A stretch of DNA of 64,000 bases from Hirundichthys speculiger (lineage: Eukaryota > Chordata > Actinopteri > Beloniformes > Exocoetidae): assembly GCA_018398805.1 (NCBI GenBank), contig JAGFBZ010000940.1, forward strand, positions 880,001-944,000, written 5' to 3'. This document shows positions 1-11,600 of this stretch, one piece after another (position 1 is the stretch's first letter; each line of letters starts with the position of its first letter). A program made the position numbers and the translations under genes. Below the pieces are notes generated by a model. It was given only the letters and a program-made list of their open reading frames with translations, searched no databases and was not told the DNA's origin.

Positions 1-1064
1 ACATTGATTAGTGGTCAGGCAGCTGTGGGTGATGGTTAAAGCGCAGGCAGCAATATGCTGCGTTCCCACGAGCCCGCCATTGATTTAGTGTTGTTAAAGG
101 AGCTTGTTCATGTGTAAGCTTATCTCTTCAGGCTTTTTTTTTTTTCAGACAACAAAGCAGTCTCTAGTGTTCAGACGACAAGTTGTTTTTTTTTAATAAT
201 TTAGAAAACATATTTTTGTCGTGTCTTCCTTGTCCGTCCATCCTAATCTCTGGAATACTTCCATATAAGTTGCAATACATCTGATTTTGTCTCCCTACAG
301 TCTGACTTGGGCCAGTAGTTTAAGTGCACATGATTAATTTGTTAAAGGAGAAATGAACAGCTCTGCCAACAGAAATTGAAGGCGCCCCTGGAAGTGTCCC
401 TGCGCCACCCACGACTCAGCTGTACGCGCCCCCAGGTGTCAGCTTGTTGCCGAAGCCAGACAGTGTAGGAGTTCCTATTTCTGTCCTTTCTCTCTTTCTT
501 TCCTTCTCTTCACCACTTGGTGCAGCGTCTCAGAAGTCACCATGATGCCTCCTAAACGGCTTATCCTGCAAGTGTGCTTCACGATGTCAGAGCACCTGCT
601 AAGAGGCCTCGTCATCGATTTGTGCTGCAGCTTCTTTGATTGCAGAATTAGAAGTAATGACATAATCCGGTTCCAGCTTTTCAGACGTGAAGTTGTCTTG
701 TAAAGCTGTAAATAGAACGTCGTCACTTTTGAATAATTTTGGTTCAAGTTCTGATCCTTCGCATTGCCCCCCCTATTGTTAATATTTTTATTCTGTAGTC
801 GTGGAGTTAAATGTTGAATACTTTGATGAGACAGAGGATGAGGCATACAATCAGGACTGTATCCAGCACTTTAAAGCAACAGCAATCACATATCTGCCTA
901 TAATCAGCTGTCTGTTTATTAGCTTAGTAAAAACTGAAAACAATAAAATTTAAATTCCACTTCTACATTTCTATATTTGTCATTTCTCTTTTGCTGGTAA
1001 TCTCATATGATAGTGAGCTGAATATCTTTGGGTTTTAGCTGGTGAACTGACCTCAACAAGCAAC

Positions 1065-1874
1065 TAGTGCTGGGTGGTATTTTTCAAAATTATATCGGTA
1101 TCACGGTATTTTTTATTTTTTTGAAGGCACATTTGGGTGTTAAGCACATTTTCTAATCATTTAGAGAGGAATTGCTGCAGTAAATTGGCTTAGAATGACC
1201 TATTTTACTGTCTCGAGGAGTGAATATTGTAGAAATTCATATCTACACTAGTATTAATACAGGTTTGCATGGCCTCACAAAATGATGCTATTAACAAAGA
1301 GGTGGCACTCGTGATTCTAATTAAGTGAAGGAATCAGAATGGTTAAAATACAGAACCTTTTTATTTTTCAAATTTTTCAAACAACTTGAAAAACATATTT
1401 TGTAGGAAAAAAAAATCATCATTAATTACACAATGTAAACAACGTTCTAAAGTTGTAGCCGCGGGAGGCAACACCAGCCTGGTGTAGCCTCCCGCGGCTA
1501 CAACTTTAGCTCGGCAACATTTGCAGATTATTGTAGTTTGTTGGACGTCGTCTTTTTTAAATCCAAAGAACTTCCACACGATAGACACGACTCCTCGTTT
1601 AGGAAGAAGTTCCTCAGTCTCATGATGCCGTTCTGGAGCTTCCACTTCGGGACTTTCGCTGTCCCAAACTCGTATCGTGTTGTGCCTCCAGTGCAACTGC
1701 AAAACAGTCCCCTGTCAAACAATGTTCTGCGGCACTAACGTTCCGCCGCGCGGCGTTCCCAACGTTGTGTACGCTACAGTACAAACTCACCGGTATTACA
1801 GTATATGAAAAATTCATATCATAAGAAAAATAAACACCAGTATTCGGTATGAGCCGGTATACCCCCCAGCACTA
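1065..1874 (-). mobile_element. hAT-like DNA transposon remnant with BED-finger fragment
   Basis: The ends are inverted (TAGTGCTGGGTGGTAT... against ...ATACCCCCCAGCACTA) and flanked by a perfect 8-bp duplication CAAGCAAC (1057-1064 and 1875-1882), as expected for hAT elements. On the minus strand an open frame reads VSIVWKFFGFKKDDVQQTTI then CKCCRAKV, the start of a BED zinc finger of the ZBED/hAT transposase type. The remainder of a transposase is missing, so this is a deletion derivative. It lies in the phactr3 intron upstream of 2565. Confidence 0.88.
1448..1508. repeat. Near-perfect 61-bp palindrome inside the hAT remnant
   Basis: The 22-base arms at 1448-1469 and 1487-1508 are exact inverted copies. 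The 17-base centre itself contains a smaller ACACCA/TGGTGT inverted pair. It falls within the BED-finger reading frame just after CRAKVVAAGG. Confidence 0.9.
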
Positions 1875-2564
1875 CAAGCAACTCAGCCCTGCCATCTTTG
1901 ACTCTGCAAAAATGCAGTGGTGCAGTCGGTATTTTCTGCTGTGTCATCAGAAAAAAAAAAAAAAACATTACAGCCTGTTTTTGAAAAATAATATAAGGAA
2001 AATGGCATCACCATGTTCAGTGTAAGTTTTGCTGCATGTAAAATATGTCCAATCCTGTCACTTGTGCGTGATGTCCAGCTGTTCGCCGGACGTCCGTGCT
2101 GATGTGTCTGCAGCCCAGGACAGTGAAATCAGTGAGGAGTTCAGGCTGCAGATGTCTGCACTGACCTCAGAAAAAAGCAGTTGTGCTCAAGCCCATTTTA
2201 TCCATCCCCTGTGTGTCGTTCAGCACGCTTTAAAAGCATCCCATTGTGTGTCTCAGGGCCAGGAAGGTCTAGTTGCCCTGAAACCATGTGAGTCACACTC
2301 AAACAATGCGATTCTCTGTCCTCCCTCCAGAAATTAGACTGGAATCAATACAGCATTTACTGCCCCTGACCCATATTTGCCACTTTCACATGATGCTGGG
2401 GTGTCTGCAGTGTTCAGTCAATTGCGTTAGGAATGATTAAAGAAATTCTCCAGCATGTTGGAGCTGCTGATTGATTCCACAGCACCCTGTTTTGAGACAG
2501 CTGTCTTGTGTTATAGATGTGATGGACCAGCAGAGGACGCTGCATTCTGGTTGCTTGGTCTCAG

Positions 2565-2675
2565 GGGTCCGTACGCCTCCCGTCCGCCGCAACAGCAAGC
2601 TGGCCAGCCTGGGACGCATCTTCAAGCCGTGGAAATGGAGGAAAAAGAAAAATGAGAAGATGAAGCCCTCAGCGA
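2565..2675 (+). CDS. phactr3: phactr3 exon: basic nuclear-localisation/membrane-type block
   Basis: The acceptor follows ...ggtctcag. The exon enters in phase 1 and reads [17 protein letters not shown] then [20 protein letters not shown]. The lysine/arginine-rich block is the conserved PHACTR N-terminal basic segment, which in the family precedes the first, divergent RPEL and can act as a localisation signal. The obvious donor at 2676 (GTGAGT) leaves phase 1, which does not fit the next exon; a GC donor at 2673 would leave phase 0, which does fit. The protein start is upstream of the window. Confidence 0.85.
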
Positions 2676-5600
2676 GTGAGTGTGCGGAAAGGCTTTTATG
2701 GTTTTTTGGTAGGCCTTGTAGGGATAGGACGTTTGCAAATGGTTCTTCATTTCACATGTAGTCTTTGTCCCAGTTTTATCCATGTTTATTTATGTTATTT
2801 AGCAGGCGGAGAAGAGGGCAGCTGTACGGCAGAAGAGGGATGACCTTGTCAGGCGAAGCCCCGGGGAGGCAGAAACAGGTGCAAACTTAGAGATTAGCAC
2901 ACGTTCCCAAGCATGCACCCAAAGCACTGCAGGCTTTTCTACAGTTCACTTGACCGGCCACATGATGCCCAGCTGCTACGCAGACTCACTGCTGTTGTCT
3001 GTGTGGGCTGCACGCAGAGTCGGATCTCGCTTGTGGGGGTAACGGCGAGGACCCAGACACCCCGACTCACTCTGATGGCGAAGACAGAGATGAGGACCCT
3101 GTGGCTCCTCTGGCCTGCACCAACGAAGATCTGGGGAGCGATCTAGAAACTTCCACAGGTAGAGCCCAATGAAACAAAAAAACCTGTATTTATGTTGTTT
3201 TTTTTTCTCTAAATTACAGTATTTGATCTATAATCTTGATATTTTTTTGTTTTGTTTTGCAGTCTGAGCAACGTAAGGTTTTACCCATCTTAAGCGTAGC
3301 TTTGTCATCTTCAAAGAGCTTATGCACCTGAGTTGTTAATTAGCGTTGGACAAATAAGGTTGAATTTAATGTAATTGAATGAGGGTTTTTTAACAGGAAC
3401 TGAGCAGTTAATAGGAATTAACATACTGTGATAAACAGTTTGAAAGGGTTGGCAGGACGAACTAGAGGAAATGCAGTGTGCTGCTCCACAGTTGCCAGTA
3501 TTAACTGTATCAGACGTGGGAGTGGGTTGGGGGGTTAATGATGCAGGCAAATTACACCAGCTGGTTAACGGTGCCTGCAAATCATCGACTGCAAAAACTG
3601 ACGCAGGACAAAGAGGCCAAGAATTTAACCAAGTTCCATAAATCATTTAAAAAAAATGATCTTGCTTGCAGTTTTTGCTCGAGGACATCTGCGATTACTC
3701 ACAAAATCAAACCGTGGCTGCCCTATAAATTAATATGACTATAAGGGTGCTTGGTGATATGGAAAAAAATCATATATCACGATATGGACTATTTTATATC
3801 ACGATAACGATATATATCACGATATACCATAATAAAGTATGTTTTCAGTTATTCTCTGAAAAGTTTGAAAAAAATTTCATTGCTTACTTTTCAACTTTAT
3901 TTTGAAAGGACATTTAGCTGAACTGTCACAAACATACATTTTAGTGCAGCAAAAACAGGTAGGTACAGAGGTTACAGTAGCTTTCACATTTTTTTAAAAG
4001 TGCACAACAGTTTCTGAGAGGAAAAACACATTTTTGCATTGAAGATCAGCTAAAAAAATAAACAAATTATTTTTCAACTTTCTGAAATCTGTAACCTTGT
4101 AGTGCAAAGTTTGCAAACCAATATAAAGTGTCTAAAGTAAACATCAGGGTTGAAGAGAACTCTGTTTAAGGCATTAACCATGAATAAAAGTGCAAACATA
4201 AAAGGCTACTTTGTAGAAGTAGATATGATTCTATCAAATGTATCGTTGCAGGTTATTTAATTACATATTTGCTGTAATAATTGATAAAATTAGGTTAGAA
4301 ACGATAGAAACGATAGAAGAGAAATGGCACGATACACACTTTTCTATCGTCCCCACGATATGTATCGTCATATTGCCCAGCACTAACTATACGGGTGCTT
4401 CCACTTAAAAACAACTTCCAATGAAGATGTGATCTTACGTTACACTTAGCCTATCTTCTAGTAACACAAACAGGAAAGAAACATCTCTGTTAGGTTTTTA
4501 TACGCGCAGCTTGTTGCATGCTCAGTCAAAGTAGAATTGCACCTGATTTTTCAACCTTAAGGAATATGCTTGTTGAAGTGTTGCTTGTTGATATGCAACA
4601 GTTTAAATCTCATTTGCGTATTTGAACAGGTGAGAGTCACCACTGGACCCCAGCTGTGTGTCTGATAAATAAGAAAATAACTTGTACACTGGAAACTGGA
4701 GAGCTAAAACATAGAGCACCATTAAAAAAAAAAAAATGGATACAACTTATTTAGATTAGTTTTTTCAGGTGTGTCATCTATTATATGTGCACACAGCAAA
4801 ATGAAGTTATTAAGGTGAGACAATAGTAAACCATGTAAACAAGCAAATTAATGTTCGTACCAGCATTTTTTTTATTTTTTTTTTTTACTTTAGTTTGCTT
4901 TGCAACCTTTATATGCAGTGGAATAAGAAATAAATCAGAGGTTTAGGGTTAAGAGTGGAATTGGTTTTCAGGTGCAACCGAGCTCTAGCACTAGATGGAG
5001 ACAGACGCTTCTTCTTTACCATAGCTGATTGTTTATTTCAGTACAAGACATACCTGAAGATTCAAAGACAGTCAGAGATGTGAATCCAAGTGAAGATGGA
5101 GAAGATGAGAGCAGCTCAGTGAATGGAGCTCAGTGAAGAACAGACGGTGGAGAAGGTGGAGGTCACCGAGGGGAAACGTGAGGAAGTGGCCCCCAAGCCT
5201 CAGAGACGAGCCAGCACCCCCCCTCCACCAAACATTCCTGTCAAATTACTTACTCGACTGGGCAGTCTGGATGGTGAGTTGAGCAGGACAGATCTGAGTC
5301 TCAGAATGATGCAGTCTCCCACTTAATGACAGAAATATCTGATTTAAAAAAAAAAAAAAAAAATGTTTTCTTCCGCAGGCGCTCGTCCGGTTCCAGCTAA
5401 AAAGTCCCCGGCCACCTTACCAAGAAACTTCACTCTCCCTAAAGACCCTCACGGCTCTCTGTTGAGAGGCAGGATCTCCACGCCCACCGGGTCCCCCCAC
5501 CTCGGGTCGCTGCACCAACAGCTGCCCCCCAGTTGCATCATTGAGGAACTGCACCGCGCCCTGGCCACGAAACACAAGCAGGACAGGTGACGCTGGCTGG

Positions 5601-8600
5601 GCCTTTACTGCATCAGTATATCATATGTATCATTTCTGTCTGGTTAGGGTTAGAGGGTTAGGGTTAGGGGGTTAGGGGGTTAGGGTTAGAGGGTTAGGGT
5701 TAGGGTAAGGGGGTAGGGGTTAGGGGGTTAGGGGGTTAGGGTTAGGGGGGGGTTAGGGTTAGGGGTTAGGGTTTAGGGGGGTTAGGGTTAGGGGTTAGGG
5801 TTTTAGGGTTAGGGTTAGGGTTAGGGGGGGTTAGGGTTAGGGGGGTTAGGGTTAGGGGTTTAGGGTTAGGGTTGGGTTAGGGTTGGGTTTGGGGTTTTTG
5901 GTTAGGGTTGGGGTTAGGGTTAGGGTTAGGGTTAGGGTTAGGGGTTAGGGGTTGGGGGTTAGTTTTGGGGTTGGGTTAGGGGGTTAGGGTTGGGTTAGGG
6001 GGTTAGGGGGTTAGGGGTTAGGGGTTGGGAGGGTTTTTCGGGTTTAGGGGGTTAGGGGGTTAGGGTTCGGGTTAGGGGGTTAGGGGGGTTAGGGTTCGGG
6101 TTAGGGTTCGGGGGTTTTCGGGTTAGGGGGTTAGGGTTCGGGTTAGGGGTTAGGGGGTTAGGGGTTAGGGGTTAGGGGTTAGGGGTTCGGGGGTTCAGGG
6201 GGTTAGGGGTTAGGGGTTTTCGGGGGGTTAGGGTTAGGGTGGGGGTTAGGGGGTTTAGGGGTTTTAGGGTTAGGGTTCGGGGGTTAGGGTTAGGGTTAGG
6301 GTTAGGGTTAGGGTTAGGGGGTTAGGGGGTTAGGGGGTTAGGGGGGTTAGGGTTAGGGTTAGGGGGTTAGGGTTAGGGTTTGGGTTAGGGGGTTTTAGGG
6401 GGTTAGGGGGTTAGGGTTAGGGTTAGGGTTAGGGGGGTTTAGGGGGTTGGGTTAGGGGGTTAGGGGTTAGGGTTAGGGGGGTTGGGGGGTTAGGGTTAGG
6501 GTTAGGGTTAGGGTTAGGGTTAGGGTTGGGGGTTAGGGGGGGGTTAGGGGGGTTAGGGTTAGGGGGTTGGGGTTAGGGTTAGGGGGTTAGGGTTAGGGTT
6601 AGGGTTAGGGTTAGGGTGTGGGATATTTTATGAAGCCACTTAAATTTGAGCCCCATGTTTGTCCACATGACTCAGACCAAATGTATGAGGAATAGTGGCA
6701 TCTTTTGTTTTGTTTTTTGTTTTTAGTAGCATCTTTTGAAAATGAAAAGCTCATTTATCTAAAGAGTTATGTGTTGAGTGCTTAAGAAATTAATCATACT
6801 TTCATTTCATATTTTATTCCATCAGAATGTTAAACACTTAACAAATACTTTAATTTCGGTTAACTAGCAGTCCAGAAGCTCAAAATGTTGGATCTAATTT
6901 CAAGACCTGATACAGTACGGGTGAATATCAGTATTTCCTGAAATGTAAATTATTAATATAATGTAACATTAACTCCTGATATTTTTTTCAATTAAATTTC
7001 AGTGGCATGCATTTCCTTTGGATTTTAACATTTTTTACGTGTTTATCCTTCAGCCGCTGCACAAAGCTGCACATGTTGACTGAGCTGTTTTGTGACATGT
7101 GATCTCAGTTTCCAGACAAAGGAAGTGCGCTCTTCTCCAAAACGCAGGTTGGACGGCCGCCTGTCTCGCACCGCCAGTACGGAAAAAGAACCGGCCGCGG
7201 ACTTGGAGAGCAAAAAGGAGTCTGATGAGAACAAGGAGAACTGGCGTCTGGACGAATATTTGAGCGATCAGGACAGCTGGAATGAGTCTGTGATTTCTGG
7301 TATGTCTGCTATCAGCGATCGGCCTCTTGATATTTACTTTACGACACTCCACGTCTTAGCGTACAAACCTAATAAAATCTGGGCTTCATGTCAGTGGTTA
7401 ATGGAGCAACATGATCTCTGATGCTGTCTCCTACAGTTACAGGATGATACGGAGATTTATAGCTGCGATGAATAGCAGACGTGCTGGCGTTAGATTTCAG
7501 CAGTGTGTCAACATCTGCTCTGGTGACCTAATTCTCTGGCGTTATGTGTTTCGGTGGTCCGCTGCTGTGAACACGTGTGACTCTGGGGAGGTGGGGAGTT
7601 GGTAAACAACATTATGATGCATGTATCAGACGTGCACACCTTCAGCATGTGATGTGATTTATAAATATCTGTTGGTGCAGGAATGTCAAAGTAAAATGGA
7701 AAAAAATTACCAAATTAATGAACATGACCCTCAAAGCTTGATCATCTTAGTCAAATAAAAGTGCAGTTTAACATCCTTAGATTGAAGAAGGACTGACGAC
7801 ACATGAGTGCGTGAGTCAAGATGACCATTAACCAAAGTAGCTGGAGATGTTTTAAAACATGATTGTTATTAATGTTAGACATACGTGCACATTGCAGCTG
7901 AGTCATCCCCACCTACTGCCTAAACTATGGTGGACTTTGAAAAACTCTAAAGGGTGTGGCGATGTAAAATAGCAGCAGAGAGGAGACTGGGAAAATGTTC
8001 TCCCTCTGTGGGAGTTTTTTACTTGCCATTATCATTGATTGGATTTAAAATTATAATTTTAGTTAATGATATTTGCTCTGGGTCTCTATAAAGCACCTGG
8101 AGACAATTGTCATTGTAACAGACGCTATACAAATAAAATTGAAAATAGAAATTGAAATTGAAATGACCCACGGAGTCTTGGTTTGACTTTAAATCACAGC
8201 TCATTGAAAACATTTTTTGCATCTGGTCAGTAGATGGCCCCGATGGCCTGATTTTACTGTGACGTTGGCGCAGGAGCGTAAAGCTGCAGCCTTCGTCCTC
8301 AACAGGTAGGTGTCATTAGTGAGAAAATGAAACTGGACATGGCAGCAGAACGTTCGGTGTGCAGTGGTGCCACCCTGGAGATATCAGACAAAATATCTTT
8401 GCACGTATGGCGTAAAAAGGTTTTTAGAATGTTTAAGCTTTAAGAATCCACACCGAGCATTTATGACACTCAGCTCCAACGTGGCTGCAGAAATAAAGGT
8501 GTCATTAACTGTTTTCAACTACAGGAACTTTTTTCATCAACCAGCAATTTTCTGAGGGTCCCTTTTATATATTTTTTTTCTTACTCACTCCACCACAGAA

Positions 8601-11600
8601 ACCAGAAGCTCAGTGAAAGTTCAGTTAAAAATATCGTTATTCCCCTAAAATAGACTTGGAAGGGTGGTATTACTTCTGAGTTCACCTGGTAGTTTCAGGG
8701 CTCAGGGCCTCACTGAAACTCTCATTATGTGTTATGTCATTAAGGATCTGATACCGTTAGTTGCTGTCGGTGCATTTCGACATTTTTTTTTGAGGCAAAA
8801 TACTTTAGAGAATGAACTCGCTGAAAGGTGGAGAGAATAAAAAATCTGACATTGATCTCAGCAACATCACAAATCAGTCACTTTATGCTCCTTTTACTTT
8901 TTTTTTGTTTTAAATCTCATGTCTGTCATTAACCTCCATTTTATTCAAGTGTTTGCCTGAAGTTCCACAATAAACTCGTTAATGTCTGGATAAAGATGCT
9001 GTGGTTTGTGAAAGTCTGAGCCACCCCTATTCTTGTTACTTAATCAAAGTTTTAATGACATTTATCCTCTTTTTTTCACTCTTTATGGTACAAACAGAAT
9101 TCCTGCTTCAGACCGTTGTGAACACTGGCTCAGTGTCCTTTAAAATGAGTTAAATCTTTGCTTGCTGCTGCTGAGATCACTCTAAATCACGCTAAGTACT
9201 GACTTTTAAAGGGTAATTTTGTCGAGGGAGTTGGGTTTTACTTTGTGTACGTATTATTTAGAGGTCGGCTGAAGCAGAGTTTTCTGTGGTTGGTGGCCTT
9301 GGACGTGCTCAGCAACTTCTTAACTTTATCCAGGTTCTTTCTTCCTGCTCATTAGTAGCGCTCCTTCTGTGGGGGTCAAGTACCACAAGCTGTTACACAT
9401 ATTTACATTTTTATAAATTTAATTCAAAACTGCAAATAGATTTAAAGGCTTGCTGTTGTGCTTTACGCTGCACAGTTCATCTAGAAAATGATGTTCTGGT
9501 CTTCACTGGCCTTAATCTCAACACCACCAGGGACCCTCCCACGCAGGATGAGGAAGGAGCTCCTGGCTGTGAAGCTTCGGAACCGGCCCAGCAAGCAGGA
9601 GCTGGAGGACCGCAATATCTTCCCCGTCCGCAGCAACCAGGAGCGCCAGGAGATCCGCCAGCAGATAGAGATGAAGCTGGCCAAGTGAGTCGCTGTGTGT
9701 GTGCGTGGACCCACATCACCCCCCCCACCCCCCCCCCCACACACACACACCATCACGCTCCACCTCATGAATGTCTGTCTGATCACTCTGTATCACTTTG
9801 TCTGCATTTCACAACGGTCCAGTCCAGTACTTAAGCCACAGCCGCTGGGCGGATAACAACCTCCTCATCTCACTCCCAGACACGCAGCAAAGTCTCTTTT
9901 CCCACGGTGACCCACTTTATGCTTTCGTATCACTTTTATCACTGTTTATAACTGCAGAGTGGACCGCCGTGTCCAATCGCCAACTTATCTGGCAGATGCC
10001 ATGTAATTAGCGTGCAGTTTGGTAATGTGTTGACGAGAGCTGACCTCTGGAAAACGGCTCTTTCCGAAGAGGATCGAGGGTATGAAGTTAGACATATTCA
10101 TTTATTTACGATTTCAATCCAAAGCATTAGAGAGTTATTGATGATCACATAACCATTTGATCCATTATTCATATAAATGCATTTGTTAAAACAAAGTAAA
10201 GTTATGGCCTGATACTTTTACTTACTAATGTCCCAGTTTGGGAAGAACTTGTGTACTGGTACGTAGTGCTGGGCGATATGGAAAAAATCGTATATCACGA
10301 TATGGACTATTTTATATCATGATAACGATATATATCACGATATACCATAATAAAGTATGTTTTCAGTTATTCTCTGAAAAGTTTGACAAAAATTTCATTG
10401 CTTACTTTTCAACTTTATTTTGAAAGGACATTTAGCTGAACTGTCACAAACATACATTTTAGTGCAGCAAAAACAGGTAGGTAAAGAGGTACAGTAGATT
10501 TCACATTTTTTTTTAAAGTGCACAACAGTTTCTGAGAGGAAAAACACATTTTTGCACTGAAGTTCAGCTATAAAAAATAAACACAAATAATTTTTCAACT
10601 TTCTGAAATCTGTAACCTTGTAGTGCAAAGTTTGCAAACCAATATAAAGTGTCTAAAGTAAACATCAGGGTTGAAGAGAACTCTGTTTAAGGCATTAACC
10701 ATGAATAAAAGTGCAAACATAAAAGGCTACTTTGTAGAAGTAGATATGATTCTATCAAATTTATCGTTGCAGGTTATTTAATTACATATTTGCTGTAATC
10801 ATTGATAAAATTAAGTTAGAAACGATAGAAACGATAGAAGAGAAATGGCACGATACACACTTTTATATCGTCCCCACGATATGTATCGTCATATTGCCCA
10901 GCACTACTGGTACGTCTACAGGTCATTCGGATCTTGGAGATCTTGGCCTAATGGTGAATTATAATATGCCAAGGCTTTTCTGGATTTTCTGGACACCTCA
11001 TCAGCACACGCACTCAGAACACTTTCTTCGCTTTCAGCTTCACCCAAATACCTAATCACTGGGAGGCTAAATCCAGTGTAATCCATCTCACTGGTCCTGA
11101 AGTTAATCCCACCTTTTAGGCTGATCATTGTTTGTGCTATTTGTTATGCAAGAAGCAAAAATGATATCTCTTTTGCGGGGACTTACAGCGAAGCACAGCT
11201 CTATATTTCTCTCACTCGTAAGAGACTTTGGATAAAAGCATCTGCCAAGCAAATGTAATGCAGCATACGTTCTAATTCTTGAAGTGTGTAAGGAGCTTTT
11301 CTAAAATGCAGAGGAGGAATATCACACAGGACGTAATCACATTTGTTGTTGTTATGTAAAAAAGCTTTTATCGTGGTGACTTTGATTAGGTTCTATTCTG
11401 CTGAAACCGCCAGTCTGAGGTGGTGGTGGGGGGGGGTTGCTCTTCTGGAAACGCATCCAGTGCCAGATCTTCTTTGTTTACCACATAATGACTCCATATT
11501 TAAGTCATATTTTCACAACAAGCGAGCGAGTGTGGGAGCTGGACTGTAAAACAGCAGCTCACTTGACACCAAAATGACTGTTTGACTTTTTGGAGCTCCT

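Noticed and set aside
2029..2337. 102-residue frame upstream of the first phactr3 exon as an earlier exon.
   Set aside because: No similarity to the PHACTR N-terminus and no good donor at its end.
9477..9834. Overlapping frames around the RPEL exon on both strands.
   Set aside because: Shadows of the phactr3 exon 9531-9684 and of the adjacent C-rich microsatellite.
10395..10637. A repeated 73-80-residue minus-strand frame ([16 protein letters not shown]...), also at 23364-23585 and 27502-27744.
   Set aside because: It recurs only because the MITE recurs; frame length and sequence drift between copies with no sign of coding constraint.
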